Shown: one piece after another, positions 50,054-60,700 of the stretch
Numbering within the stretch: the first letter of the stretch is position 1
Layout: every line of letters starts with the position of its first letter
NCBI GenBank assembly: GCA_963920665.1
Contig: OY987271.1
Coordinates: forward strand, 21,703,350 to 21,767,349
Source of the DNA: Straminergon stramineum
Lineage: Eukaryota; Streptophyta; Bryopsida; Hypnales; Calliergonaceae
DNA length: 64,000 nucleotides
Direction of reading: 5' to 3'
Position numbers and translations under genes: made by a program
Notes under the pieces: generated by a model
The model's database searches: none
What the model saw: the letters and a program-made list of their open reading frames with translations, nothing else
Told to the model about the DNA's origin: nothing

Positions 50054-51506
50054 TTTAATGCTTCCTTATGTTATGTCAAGCTTCTTGCATGCTCAACATG
50101 TGCGTCCAAACACCGAGTTGGATACCACACTCCTTGTTGCATACCCTTTCTGTTCGTTCTTTGACATTTTCCATGTGTATACCAAGTATTGTTTTGAGCT
50201 AACTTTAGTGTGTTCAATTCTATTGAGAAACGATTGCATTGTCACTCTGAAACAATTGAAGCTTGGTCAAGGTTTCATATGATTCTCCGAGGTTCTAGAT
50301 GCACCTTCCTTGTAGGTAAAAGTAAGCTTCATAACTTGCATGTGACTAAAGTGGGTCTTAGGTTTAAGATAAAGCGACTTAATTAATCCAATGCATTACA
50401 AGGAGGTGAAATTTATTCTTGGCTCTACAGTAACAAACGGTTAGCTTTAGTGGGTGTACATTAGTAGGAATGGATCCAAAGACATTCATTGTATAAGTCC
50501 ACCTCTTGACTTGACAAAACTTGTTGATTGCTGCAATTTTTTACTCAACTTAGGCAATGTCTTCCAATTGTTGTAGAAAATGGTAGACTCTATCCCAAAC
50601 TTCCTAGACTGTTAAGCCATGTTCTATGTGGAAGAATCCTCGAGTAAAAAGAAGATAAGTTACTTTTATACTAACAAAGTGTATTTTTACATTAAAAAAA
50701 TGTATAGTAATAATACTAATCGTTTAGGGGACAAGTCTTTCTAAGATAGAAAGGGTTTACAATATTGCAAGAAGATGTTGATTTCTTTTGTAGTCAAAGA
50801 CAAGGCCCACCATGAGCAAGGTTTTCAACATCATGTCACATTTGGACGGATACCGAACAGATGAAATGTCAAGATTCTACCCTATGTTTGTTAGGATCCA
50901 AATTTTTATTTTTTATTTTTATTTTTTACCTAGATGGTCTGTCTGTTGACCAGGACGGCTTGTCCGTCAACTTTAATGGCAAGCCATTGAAAAAAAATTA
51001 GCTGTCAGTTTTTGGTCACGATTTTGACGTGTTATGATTGATGCTAACGGACATACCAACATAAAAATCCAGATTCACATCAATATGGACAACCCTAACC
51101 GTGAGTGCTCACGAAACGTACAAAGTTGAGTGTACTCCTCTTGGATACTTATGCTCCTTGGAGTCCAAACAAAATTGTAGGTCTATGGCTCAATGTGTGT
51201 GCCATGCTTTATGTATCCTCCACATGGCGAGCTTGTTACACAAGGATATCCAATTCTCAAATATTGTGCACCTTTCATAGATAGAGTTCATGCTCATCGA
51301 CTTTGAATCTGTAGTAGAGTCTTCTTTTATATTACTTGAAGGATTTAGGTGCTCTTGAGGTTGATATCCAGAGATGCTTGAGGGCAACATTTATACACCT
51401 TATTCATGCATGTATAGTCTTGGCAAACTCTTAAAGGAAGCACTCTCCAATTCAAGGATATCACTTGTTGAAGAATTTGTTAGAAACTGAATAAATAAAC
51501 AACTAA
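50054..51506. other. Intergenic DNA, no gene seen
   Basis: No coding frame or RNA gene was recognised. A T/A-rich run and the phrases 'gtctgtctgttgaccaggacgg...cttgtccgtcaac' near 50938-50972 form a small imperfect palindrome. Confidence 0.5.
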
Positions 51507-52277
51507 GGGCTACTTCACACTACGGCACAAGGTCAAGAGTCTGTCGATTTTAGCCAATGAGATTGCAGAAATCCAAGAGTTCGGCCTCTCGAGCCTTCAC
51601 ACAAGGAGGCACAATCCAAAGTCTGTCGCCCACTTGTCTGCCTACATGGCAACCAAATGCCTACATGGCGACGGACTCTCGATTAGAGTTTGGGTCTCCA
51701 TTTCTAGCCGACCCAAACTCTAATCGAGAGTCTGTCAAGTTTTTTTCAAAATTTGACAGAATCTCAACCATTAGATCAGGCTATTTTTGTAGAAATAGGT
51801 AGGATGCCCTCCCTTGTTTATTTGTTTATTTGTGTCCCCACCATTACAATGGGGAGTCTTTGCATTCTATGAACCTACTTCCCTTCAATGTTTAATGCCA
51901 CCTTTTTATTCCATTTATATCCTTCATATTCCTCGTTTAATGATGAGAGCATGTACTGTAATTATTTTTCCAAGGCCATTTTTGACTCCTTTCTCATGTT
52001 TTTTAACCTTTTGCTTGAAAAAATTGTCATATGGGTGACAATTTATTGAAAATTTTAGAAATTGGATGGATTAGAAGCCGAAAAAATAGAATAGGTTTGG
52101 ACTTTGGGCTTGGACTTTGGCCTTTGGCCTTTGGAGACTTTACACTATGGCCAGCCGAAGGCTCCAATTCCTAGTTTTTTTGGCCTATTTATTGCTCATT
52201 TCTTTGGACTCTCACCAAAGTTTGGCCACTCAATCCCACGGCTTCTCGACTTGGACGGCCATAGTGTGAAGAGGCCC
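51507..52277. mobile_element. Tourist/PIF-Harbinger-like element 1
   Basis: The 771-bp element is flanked by TAA at 51504-51506 and 52278-52280. The termini read inward as GGGCTACTTCACACTACGGC and GGGCCTCTTCACACTATGGC, about 20 bp with few mismatches. A 3-bp TAA/TTA duplication with G-rich termini is typical of PIF/Harbinger (Tourist) elements. It is non-coding. A related element follows 81 bp downstream. Confidence 0.75.
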
Positions 52278-52358
52278 TAAGTGCATCAATTACATTACAA
52301 GATCCTTGGCTATCAAGGCCTATTGCATCTCTCATTTCATGATATTAATATTTACTAA

Positions 52359-53004
52359 GGGCCACTTCACACTACAGTTGAAAGGCGAGAGTCTGTCTAT
52401 CTCTAACAATTAGATTTCAAGAAAGAAGGATTTTGGCCTCTTGAGCCTTTACAGTAGGAGGCACAATCCAAAGTCCATCGCCTTCCAAAATGCGTGCTTG
52501 GCACTAGACTCTCCATCAAAGTTTAGGTTGGCTAGAAATGGAGACCCAAACTCTGGTTGAGAGTTCGTGGAATTTTTTCAATAAAAGAAATAAAAGATTG
52601 ATAAGATCTTAGCTGGTAAATTGGACTAGAAGGATTGTTATTTGTTTCTTGTTTGATGATGAGGGCATGTACTGTGATTGATTTTTCAAAGCCATTTTTT
52701 ACTACTTTCTCATGTTTTTTTAATTTTTGCTTGAAAAAATTGACACATGGGGTGAGGTTTTATGGAAATTTTAGAAGTTGGATGGATTAATGTGGAGAGA
52801 GAAGGGTAGAAGTCGAACAAATGGTATAGGTTTAGACTTTGGGCTTAGCCTTGGCCTTTGGAAGCTTCTCATTATGGCTAGCCAAAGGCTCCAATTCCTA
52901 TATTTTATTGTCTATTTATTGTCCATTTCTTTGGACTCTCAACAAAGTGTGGCCACTCAATTCCATGGCTTGTCAATTTGGACGACTATAGTGTGAAAAA
53001 GCCC
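52359..53004. mobile_element. Tourist/PIF-Harbinger-like element 2
   Basis: The 646-bp element is flanked by TAA at 52356-52358 and 53005-53007. The termini read inward as GGGCCACTTCACACTACAG and GGGCTTTTTCACACTATAG. It is related to the element at 51507-52277 both at its ends and internally ('gattagaag'/'ggattaatg' and 'ggctccaattcct' segments), in the same orientation. It is non-coding. Confidence 0.75.
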
Positions 53005-53118
53005 TAATGTTTGTATGAGTTGGCCAAACTTTGTCATCAGTAGCCCTTGTTAGATGCATGGCCTAGTTGATGAAGTTTGTTGATGAAGTTGTGATTGAAT
53101 TTATGGAAATGGTATTAT

Positions 53119-54066
53119 ATGTGTTATGGAGATTGAATGCATGCTTGTTCTCCACGGTGTGGCTTGCATGCTAATTTTGTGTTGAAATTCCTTTGAAATG
53201 AATCTATTATGCTCTTATTGTAGTAGTTTAGCTTGTGCTTTCAATCCTTTTGCATCATACCAATAGGAAAGCTACAAGTTGTGAAACATCATATTTCCTT
53301 TTTTATCTGACAAATTTTTATTCATTTTCATTTGTTGTGCACCATCCTTTTTTTTTTAGAGTCTCATATTGCAACCACGGAGAGTCAGAGAGATTGGAAT
53401 TTCTTTCAGGTCTACTTTCTCAACTTCTTGGAGTTAACATAACGTGTCTAATGTCATTGCGAAAGTTGTTTGACTCCAAACTTTGTACTATGGATATGTA
53501 GCATCTTAGAGGAAGTTATCTGTGAACATATTTGTTTCTTCATCCTAAGTCAAATCTCAAAGTAAGCAAGAGCCATGGCATGTATGTAGACTCTTCTCAT
53601 TAGTTGTGTGTGTATATATCTATATCTGTGGTTGGCTATTGTTCTGTGAAATGACTATTTTTTAGCTTAGGTGTAGCACTTGCTTAGGTGTTGTGTACTT
53701 TGTCCTTTCTATCTAAAAATACAAGCCAAGTCTGAGGGTTGAGTTTGTATTTGATTTTGAAAGGAAAATTTGGTTAGAAGGGCCCAATAATATCCACTCA
53801 TGATGGTCGTATTGGTGGCTATAGTGTGCAGATTTTGTGCCTGCGAAGATTCTAGGGGCAATCGCTCTTGCCAATGCTTCAAACGCAAACAAATAGGAGG
53901 TCAATTAATGCCTGATAGCTCAAAGATTCCTAATTATGGAAGTATTTCAGAAGTTTGATGGCACAAGGCCATCACCTTAGAATCTTCATGCCCATGCAAG
54001 GTGGCGTTCAACAACCTCCTAGTAGATGTAGGATGTCGATGAATCCTTTTTGAATAGCCGTGCAAT
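53119..54066 (+). pseudogene. Partial duplicate of the histone-fold gene (introns included)
   Basis: About 950 bp match 36312-37248: the end of intron 2, exon 3, intron 3, exon 4 and some 3' UTR. Introns are retained, so it arose from DNA duplication and not from mRNA. Exon 3 (about 53360-53410) carries an 8-bp insertion (GGAGAG, then TCAGAG, then AGATTGG), which breaks the frame. Exon 4 (53832-53896) keeps its stop but has a Pro-to-Leu change. Exons 1 and 2 and the promoter are absent. It therefore cannot make the parental protein. Confidence 0.9.
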
Positions 54067-54211
54067 CAAATCACGCTAGAGGTCCCTAATTAGTCTTTAT
54101 AGGCAAAGAAATATAAAAAAATGTGGCACAAAATAGGGGGCAATTTTTTATGTTTACCCATGGTTGAGGCAATGAGGGGGCTAATTCTCTCTAGCCATTA
54201 CTAGACTCCAG

Positions 54212-54440
54212 TGGTCGGGGTGAATTGACCCCCTCGCTCGTCCCTCCAAGTCAATCCAAAGGTGCTTGTACAAAAAAAGGCCCCTCTATTTTGTATTGTG
54301 TTAATTTATTGTCTGCACCTATCGTAGCTAATTTGGGGTCTTTGATTGCAAATATGAATTCAAAATATTGATCAAATATTAAATTTCATGGTTTTCCCTT
54401 TGGGATGAGCAAGGGGGTCAATTCACCCTACCCAACTCAA
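54212..54440. mobile_element. MITE, second copy of the 26364-26600 family
   Basis: Terminal inverted repeats include GGGGTGAATTGACCCCC on the left and GGGTGAATTGACCCCCT (reverse complement) on the right. The interior ('taatttggggtctttgattg') is the inverse of that in the 26364-26600 copy. No clear target duplication was found, and boundaries are good to about 10 bp. Confidence 0.7.
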
Positions 54441-54479
54441 CTAACCTTGACAAAAGCAAAATTTCTTCTTAAGAGTAAG

Positions 54480-55945
54480 TTAACCGATAAAGGAGGTTGG
54501 ACTTAAGAATACAAACACCATTTGGATTGTTTGTCTATAGAGTAATATTTCAAGGATTAGGAAGCTTCTTTTTTAGTCCAAATTCTTAGTTTGATTTCTT
54601 TGTGATGGTTGGTAGAGCATGGCAAAATATTTAGGCATTCTCCAATGGCCAAAAACTTGTTAAAAATATAAACATGGGTGGGTTTTAGGCTAGGTCTTCT
54701 ATCTAGGTTCTAGGATACTAGTATGATACTTCATATAAGCTATGAGTGATCACAATCGTCGTGTCAAATCAGTGATGTGACATTTTGGTATAAGTTACTT
54801 GGGCAAACTTTGGAGTTGCAAGTTTTGACTTGATGGCCAATGCCTAGCATTCCTCTTTGGTGTGTAATCCACAATCCTAGTGCACCATTTGGCTTTGTAG
54901 GCATGAATGCTTTTTGAGCAACAAGGGTTGTCTACATTGTTCATACACAAACCACAATTTAGTAAAGCTTATTATCATTAGATCATATTTTCCATGATTG
55001 GGACCTGAAATAGGGTTCTTTTACAAACAAAATGCCAAATTACAATATTGCAAAGAAGTATATTCAATTCAACCCAATTAGAAATACTCAAAAATACTAC
55101 AAAACTAATTTGAAACAATTGTCTTAGAAGATTTTGTAGGCTAGTCTGCCCATTGTCTAATAATTAAGACCTTGTATTGTGTACTCGTACTGTGAAGTCA
55201 TATGAAAAAGTTAACTATTTTAGGATTTCCAGCATTATAATATGTTGAGATCTGTATAGACTACGTCACTACAACAACTTTAAAGTGATTATGATATTCT
55301 TGATGAAAAGGTCTAATGGTAAAAATTTCAATCAAAGATAAAGTGTAAGATATGTACTACTCTAGCAAGGGGGTTTGCCAGTGCTCCGGATGGTGGTGAG
55401 AAATGCTCAAACATATCTTGGTTTGAGTTTTGAATTGGCCATTTTGTTGTAGTAACACGTTTATGCTGATGTGAAGGCCAAGCGACTAGCTAAACTAAAG
55501 GGTGGTACATATTTGCTATGAACATGGTGAGCATTTAGAGGTAATATATCCTTTGTTGTGGGGAAACTTGCATGTGCCTTTGTTGAAACTCATGTTTGAT
55601 TCTATGATGCTCAAGATCCACAATTCTATCAAAATGCCGTTTGATGAAATTAATGGACCTCATAAAACTACTTTAAAACTTAACACCCTACAGAAACATA
55701 ATTTCATTGTACGACTTTGTAGGAGATACGGTTCATATCATATAGGTGTTGTTGACTAACTTCCCGTATACACAAATTCCTCATTGAATCTTTGAATTTT
55801 TCAAAAAAATATTCAAATATTCCTTACACCAATGCCCACAATGTTCAAGTTACATGTATTTGCAAATACATCTATTCTCGTACACATTTGAGCTACATAT
55901 GCCAAACGTAGGTCAATGGTGGTTGCCACCTCCTTTAGGGGTTAA
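54480..55945. mobile_element. Long TTAA-bounded element
   Basis: TTAA at 54480-54483 is followed by CCGATAAAGGAGG, and TTAA at 55942-55945 by CCCCTAAAGGAGG reading inward, so both ends share TAAAGGAGG. At 1466 bp it is longer than the type A copies. No reading frame longer than 85 codons occurs, so it carries no intact transposase. It could instead be two unrelated ends. Confidence 0.5.
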
Positions 55946-56422
55946 GTTAGAGTAGCCCCACGGCAGTACGCTGAACGGGCTCAACTCGCTCAGTGGGCGA
56001 GCCCAGGCTGTGGGAGACCCCCACGGCAAACGCACCACACAAGCAAATGTGGCCAGTTGTGCCAAATTTTGGCGAGGGCTCAGGCAACTACAGTAGTGTA
56101 CCCTGTGCGTGGCTCGCTATCACACTTTAGCCCACATACCAAGATCTTTATTACACATTAGAACATTGAATGGCACCAATTTAAGGAATCCACCAAGGTC
56201 ACTGGGCAGGGATGACTACCTGGAAGGCTACACAAAAGAAGAAATTCCTCGTATCAAGTAGCAAATAGTTTAGTCAATTTCCTTTGAGGATATTTTATTT
56301 GAACTTCCGAAGGGTTAGCTTCAAGCACCTTGGTTGGATGGGAAGGTTGAAGAGGTGTTTTTTATAGTAAAATTCATGTCTATCATGAAACCTCAAAGAA
56401 TATGGGATAATTTGAAGATGAA
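55946..56422. other. GC-rich patch in AT-rich DNA, unassigned
   Basis: About 55950-56120 is GC-rich and contains two related pieces, GCCCCACGGCAGTACGC and CCCCCACGGCAAACGCA, about 65 bp apart. It has no coding frame. It may be the end of another element. Confidence 0.4.
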
Positions 56423-56839
56423 AGCTTGACCGCTCATTGTCCAAAATTACAAATTGTGCTTGAGGTAGAATTTCAGACCCTATTTTGGCATAGTAGAATA
56501 AATTTTTATAAGAAATTTTGAACTAAAAGAAGTTGTAAAATCAAGTTGAATTTCACCTCCAAAAATTCGTTTGAGGTTTCAAGCCTCCAATTATAAGTTA
56601 TGGACAAAATTCAAGATAGGGATTCGAAGGAAATTTTTTTGACATTTTTAAACATCTTCTTTGAATTTTGTCGATAACTTTTGATTGGAGACTTGAAACC
56701 TCAAACGGATTTTTGGAGGTAAATTTTAACTTGATTTCGAAAGTTTTTAGAAAAATCTATTTTACTACGCCTAAATGAGGTCTGAAATTCTACCTCCAAC
56801 ACAAATTCTACTTTTGACTTGACTATGAGCGGTTGAGCT
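56423..56839. repeat. Long foldback (inverted repeat), about 190-bp arms
   Basis: The left arm (about 56423-56615) and right arm (about 56650-56839) are inverted copies. Shared blocks include GAGGTAGAATTTCAGACC, ACCTCCAAAAAT followed by TCGTTTGAGG or CCGTTTGAGG, and GGACAAAATTCAA or CGACAAAATTCAA. Identity is roughly 80-85% by eye and the loop is about 35 bp. The outer ends are GACCGCTCAT and CAACCGCTCAT. It is non-coding. Confidence 0.8.
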
Positions 56840-57772
56840 CCTACTAGATCTAATTTACATATCCCACATCCATTGTTCTACCTCCTAACACTCCATGTGT
56901 ATAAAATGAACTTCTATTCCATCAATTCGATTAAAAATAAATTTTTGGAATGCTTGGCCTAGGAGCCTCCCAAGGCGGGTTCGAGTTCATATTTCCTAAT
57001 AAATTGAAATTCAAGTTTCTATTTTTAGATTCCTGGTAAATGAAAGTACCTAGCATTGTTTACCCCAGTTGGCGTGTGTGCATGACGAGTGCGCAGTGGG
57101 GCAAAGGAGGAACAGACACGGTCTGGTCACCAGAACCACTCGCCGAACCATCATCTGGCGTGTGGTCTTGGCGAGTCTGCCGCGGGGCTGCTCTTAGGTT
57201 ACAACGTTACGGACTCCGTTCTAGAACGTAACGTAACAGCGCTTTCATTAGCGTTCATACCCGGAAGATACCCTGCTGGCATCCCCGTGCTTGTGCGAAC
57301 GTGCGAACCTGCGAAAGCCTCGGGTGGTCCCCACCCACGAAACCCGGCGGCGAAAGGTGCTCCTGCAAGCCTGCTCCCTGCGACTTCAAGTCTTGCCCTT
57401 GACCACAAAGTGATTAACTTTTTCGCATTCCCAATTCGTCCTTCTGCTGCCAGCTTTCGGCCCCACCTTGTGGGTTTGCACCGCAATCTGGATCAGGCCC
57501 CAGATCGGTGCCCAAGTCTCGCACTGTCAGCAACTCCTACATAATTTCTTAACCAACTGTCCCTCTTGCCTTGCTCAATTGCCTAGAATTTCGAATTTGC
57601 TGCTCGACTTCCCATGTGATCGAGGGCAACCCTTTAGTTTTGGTGGATGCGTCATGCAATTGAAGACAACCGCGTTGAAGGGTCGTTTCACGAATTGGAG
57701 CTGTGCTTCACGATCACTCGGAGGCGCTGTTTTGGGGTGTTGGGTGCTTGAAGCTTGTGCGATCATTCAGGG
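56840..57772 (+). other. Upstream region of the acyl-CoA oxidase gene
   Basis: AT-rich DNA gives way at about 57060 to GC-rich unique sequence, probably promoter and 5' leader. A 151-codon frame at 57089-57544 has no recognisable content and is a by-product of GC-rich DNA. Direct and inverted AACGTTAC/AACGTAAC motifs cluster at 57200-57237. Confidence 0.4.
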
Positions 57773-60700
57773 ATGGAGAGATCGAAGTGCGGGGATGGTG
57801 GTGGGGAGGATGCTGCGGCCCGGCGCACGGCAGTGCTCGCCCGGCAGCTGGCGCAGGAATTAAGCCCTGTTTCGTTTCTGCAACCCTCGCCGTGCCTGGC
57901 GTATCAGCCTCCCGAGTCTCATTCTGGTAGGCTCAATTGATCGCCGCTCCTTCTGTTGGTATGTGTTGGGGTTGGGTGCAGATATGGTAGATGCCTTTGC
58001 ATTTCAATTCGTTTTTAGCGAGATCGGACGATGGGTTGATTCCCAGCTAGGATCCAACACATGAAATCGGACACAAACCCATGGAAACGGGTGGTGTCCA
58101 TAGTTTTCAAGGGTCGGAAGGAATGACTTACCCCTTAGCTTCATGTGTTGGATTCATTCTAGCTGTGGTGGATTGGAGCAGTGGGCGTTAGCTCAGAAGG
58201 ATGGAGTCCGTGTGTGTATAGAATTGAAGTGCAGTCCAGTCGTGTGATCCCCTGCGAGTGAATTGTCTGTCAGATCTGTGTGTCTGCTGCAGACCTGCCC
58301 AGCTTCGACCAAGCGGCCATGCGGGCTTTGCTGGACGGCCACCACATGGAGGTCCGAGACTCCTTCACGAACCTAATGCTGAGCAGCGACCTGTTCGTGA
58401 GCAAGCGCGTGGGAGGACGAGTGTTCGCCTCACCCAACTTCAACACCACCATGGAGGAGCACCGGGACAAAACCCTTCAGCGAATTCTGTTTTTCAAAAG
58501 CAAGGGCGTGTTCCAGGGCTGGCTCACGGACTCCTCGGTGGAAGACGCGCTGAAACGGGCCGCGCTCTTCGAAACACTCGGCATCTTCGACCACTCGCTG
58601 GCCATTAAGCTGGGCGTGCACTTCCACCTCTGGGGGGGCGCCATCCAGTACTTGGGCACCAAGCGACACCACGACAAGTGGCTCGCGCTCTCGGAAGCCT
58701 ACCACGTCCGCGGCTGCTTTGCTATGACCGAACTCGGCCATGGCAGCAATGTACGTTAGTCGCCGAGCCAGGCTGGTCCAGAATCAATTGTTGGCTTCGG
58801 AATAGCCTGTTTCTTCTTCTTCTACTTCGTCATGAGCTTTGATCTTGGTGACTGTACGTGTCTCTGTTCAGGTGCGAGGCATTGAAACCGTGACGACGTT
58901 TGATCCTTCCACGGAGGAATTTGTCATCAACACTCCATGTGAATCGGCTCAGAAATATTGGATTGGCGGGGCTGCGCAGGTGAATTTCTTGACGACAAAC
59001 ACATCATACACAATTAATGCGTGTTCAATTGCTGTGGGTGAAAATGAGTGTGGCCCACAACGAGCATGTCGGAGGAGGTTGGGAGTGCCACACGATTTTT
59101 GAAAAACGTAGATAGATTACTGGGGCCTTTCGTACTTATCCTGCTCCGCGTTATATGGTGTATTTGGTGAACGGTGATGCTGTTCTTGTCAAGTATTAGG
59201 GCAATCCTACTTAGTGGTCACCGCCATGTGGGCGCTTTCAGAGCATGGGGTGATCATTGTCTATAAGTTCTCATGTTTGCTTCCCTCGTTCGTTTTGATG
59301 CAGCATGCTACCTACACTATTGTGTTTTCGCAACTTCTGATCAATGGAAAGAACGAGGGTGTGCACGCCTTCGTTTGCCCACTGCGGGATGAATATGGCC
59401 GTGAGTGTCCGGGAATTCGCATAGCGGATTGTGGGCACAAGATTGGTTTGAATGGCGTAGACAATGGCCGGATTTGGTGAGTACTACCGTTCACGTCGAG
59501 AGCAGGACGGAATTTTTTCCGTTGATTTTTGCTTGAAAAGACATAGAATACTGCTATTTTATTCTGAGCTGTCTGCTATTCAACAACGAACGATCGTTAG
59601 TTTACAGAGATTGCATATGCTTTCAGGTTTGACAAGGTGAGGATTCCTCGGGAGAATCTGCTAAACGCAGTTGCAGACGTAACACCAGATGGACGATACG
59701 AAAGTGCGATCAAAGATCCCGAGCAGGTTGGTGTTTTTGGTTCCTGAGTATCAACATGTTCGTTTGACTGGGAGTGACGCGGGTGTTTGACATGTGAAGT
59801 CCCTGAATTTTCTTTCAAACCTTTTGTGTAATTTTTCTTGCAGAGATTTGGTGCTTTTATGTCTCCTCTTACGTCAGGGCGGGTGACCATTGCTGTGAGT
59901 GCAATTTACCAATCCAAGGTGGGCTTAGCAACAGCGATTCGGTACGCTCTTGCAAGGCGCGCTTTCTCGTTGACTTCAGATCAGCCGGAGGTGCTGCTCC
60001 TGGACTACCCGAGTCATCGACATCGGCTGCTTCCTCTTTTGGCCAAAACGTAAGTATCAGTTAGATTTTCATTTGAATTCTCTATCTGGAAATTCCGAAT
60101 CCCTTTTTAGGGTTCGTCGTGTCTCTAGACTTATAAATTATGACTATGTACGGTTGCGATTGCAGGTATGCTATGAGCTTTGCTGCTGTGGATTTAAAGA
60201 ATTTGTATGTGAGACGCACACCACAGGAGTCGAAAGTCATTCACGTCTTGTCGAGTGGTCTCAAAGCCGTCTTCTCGTGGCACAATCTTCGTACACTTCA
60301 GGTTGGCAATGAAAATTCTTTGCCTTTCAATCGGTGCTACTGAGACAATCCTCCTTCGCATGACAGCTACACCGTTAATTCTATTCAGTGTCATCTATGA
60401 CTTTAATTTGCCACCAAAATAGTATTTCATCTAGTAATTGCACTTTTGATGTTAAACAGTGTACTTAGTTTAAGCTTGGCACCCCCATTGAAAGAGGAAA
60501 GAGGAGCTTTTGAGTGAAAGTCAACCAATCAGAAATTGTCTTGGAGTTTGGTATTATTTCTAAATGGTGGTCTAATCTACACCGTCCACAGATGCGCTAT
60601 TACATGTTGTTCGAAATTGGCATTAACCCTACGAAATAGCGCATTATAGACTAAATAGAACGAACGGTGTAGCTACCGGTCTCTATGTCTTGTGGCCATG

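Noticed and set aside
57089..57544. 151-codon frame upstream of acyl-CoA oxidase
   Set aside because: GC-rich DNA with several overlapping open frames, no family match, directly upstream of a well-supported gene start.
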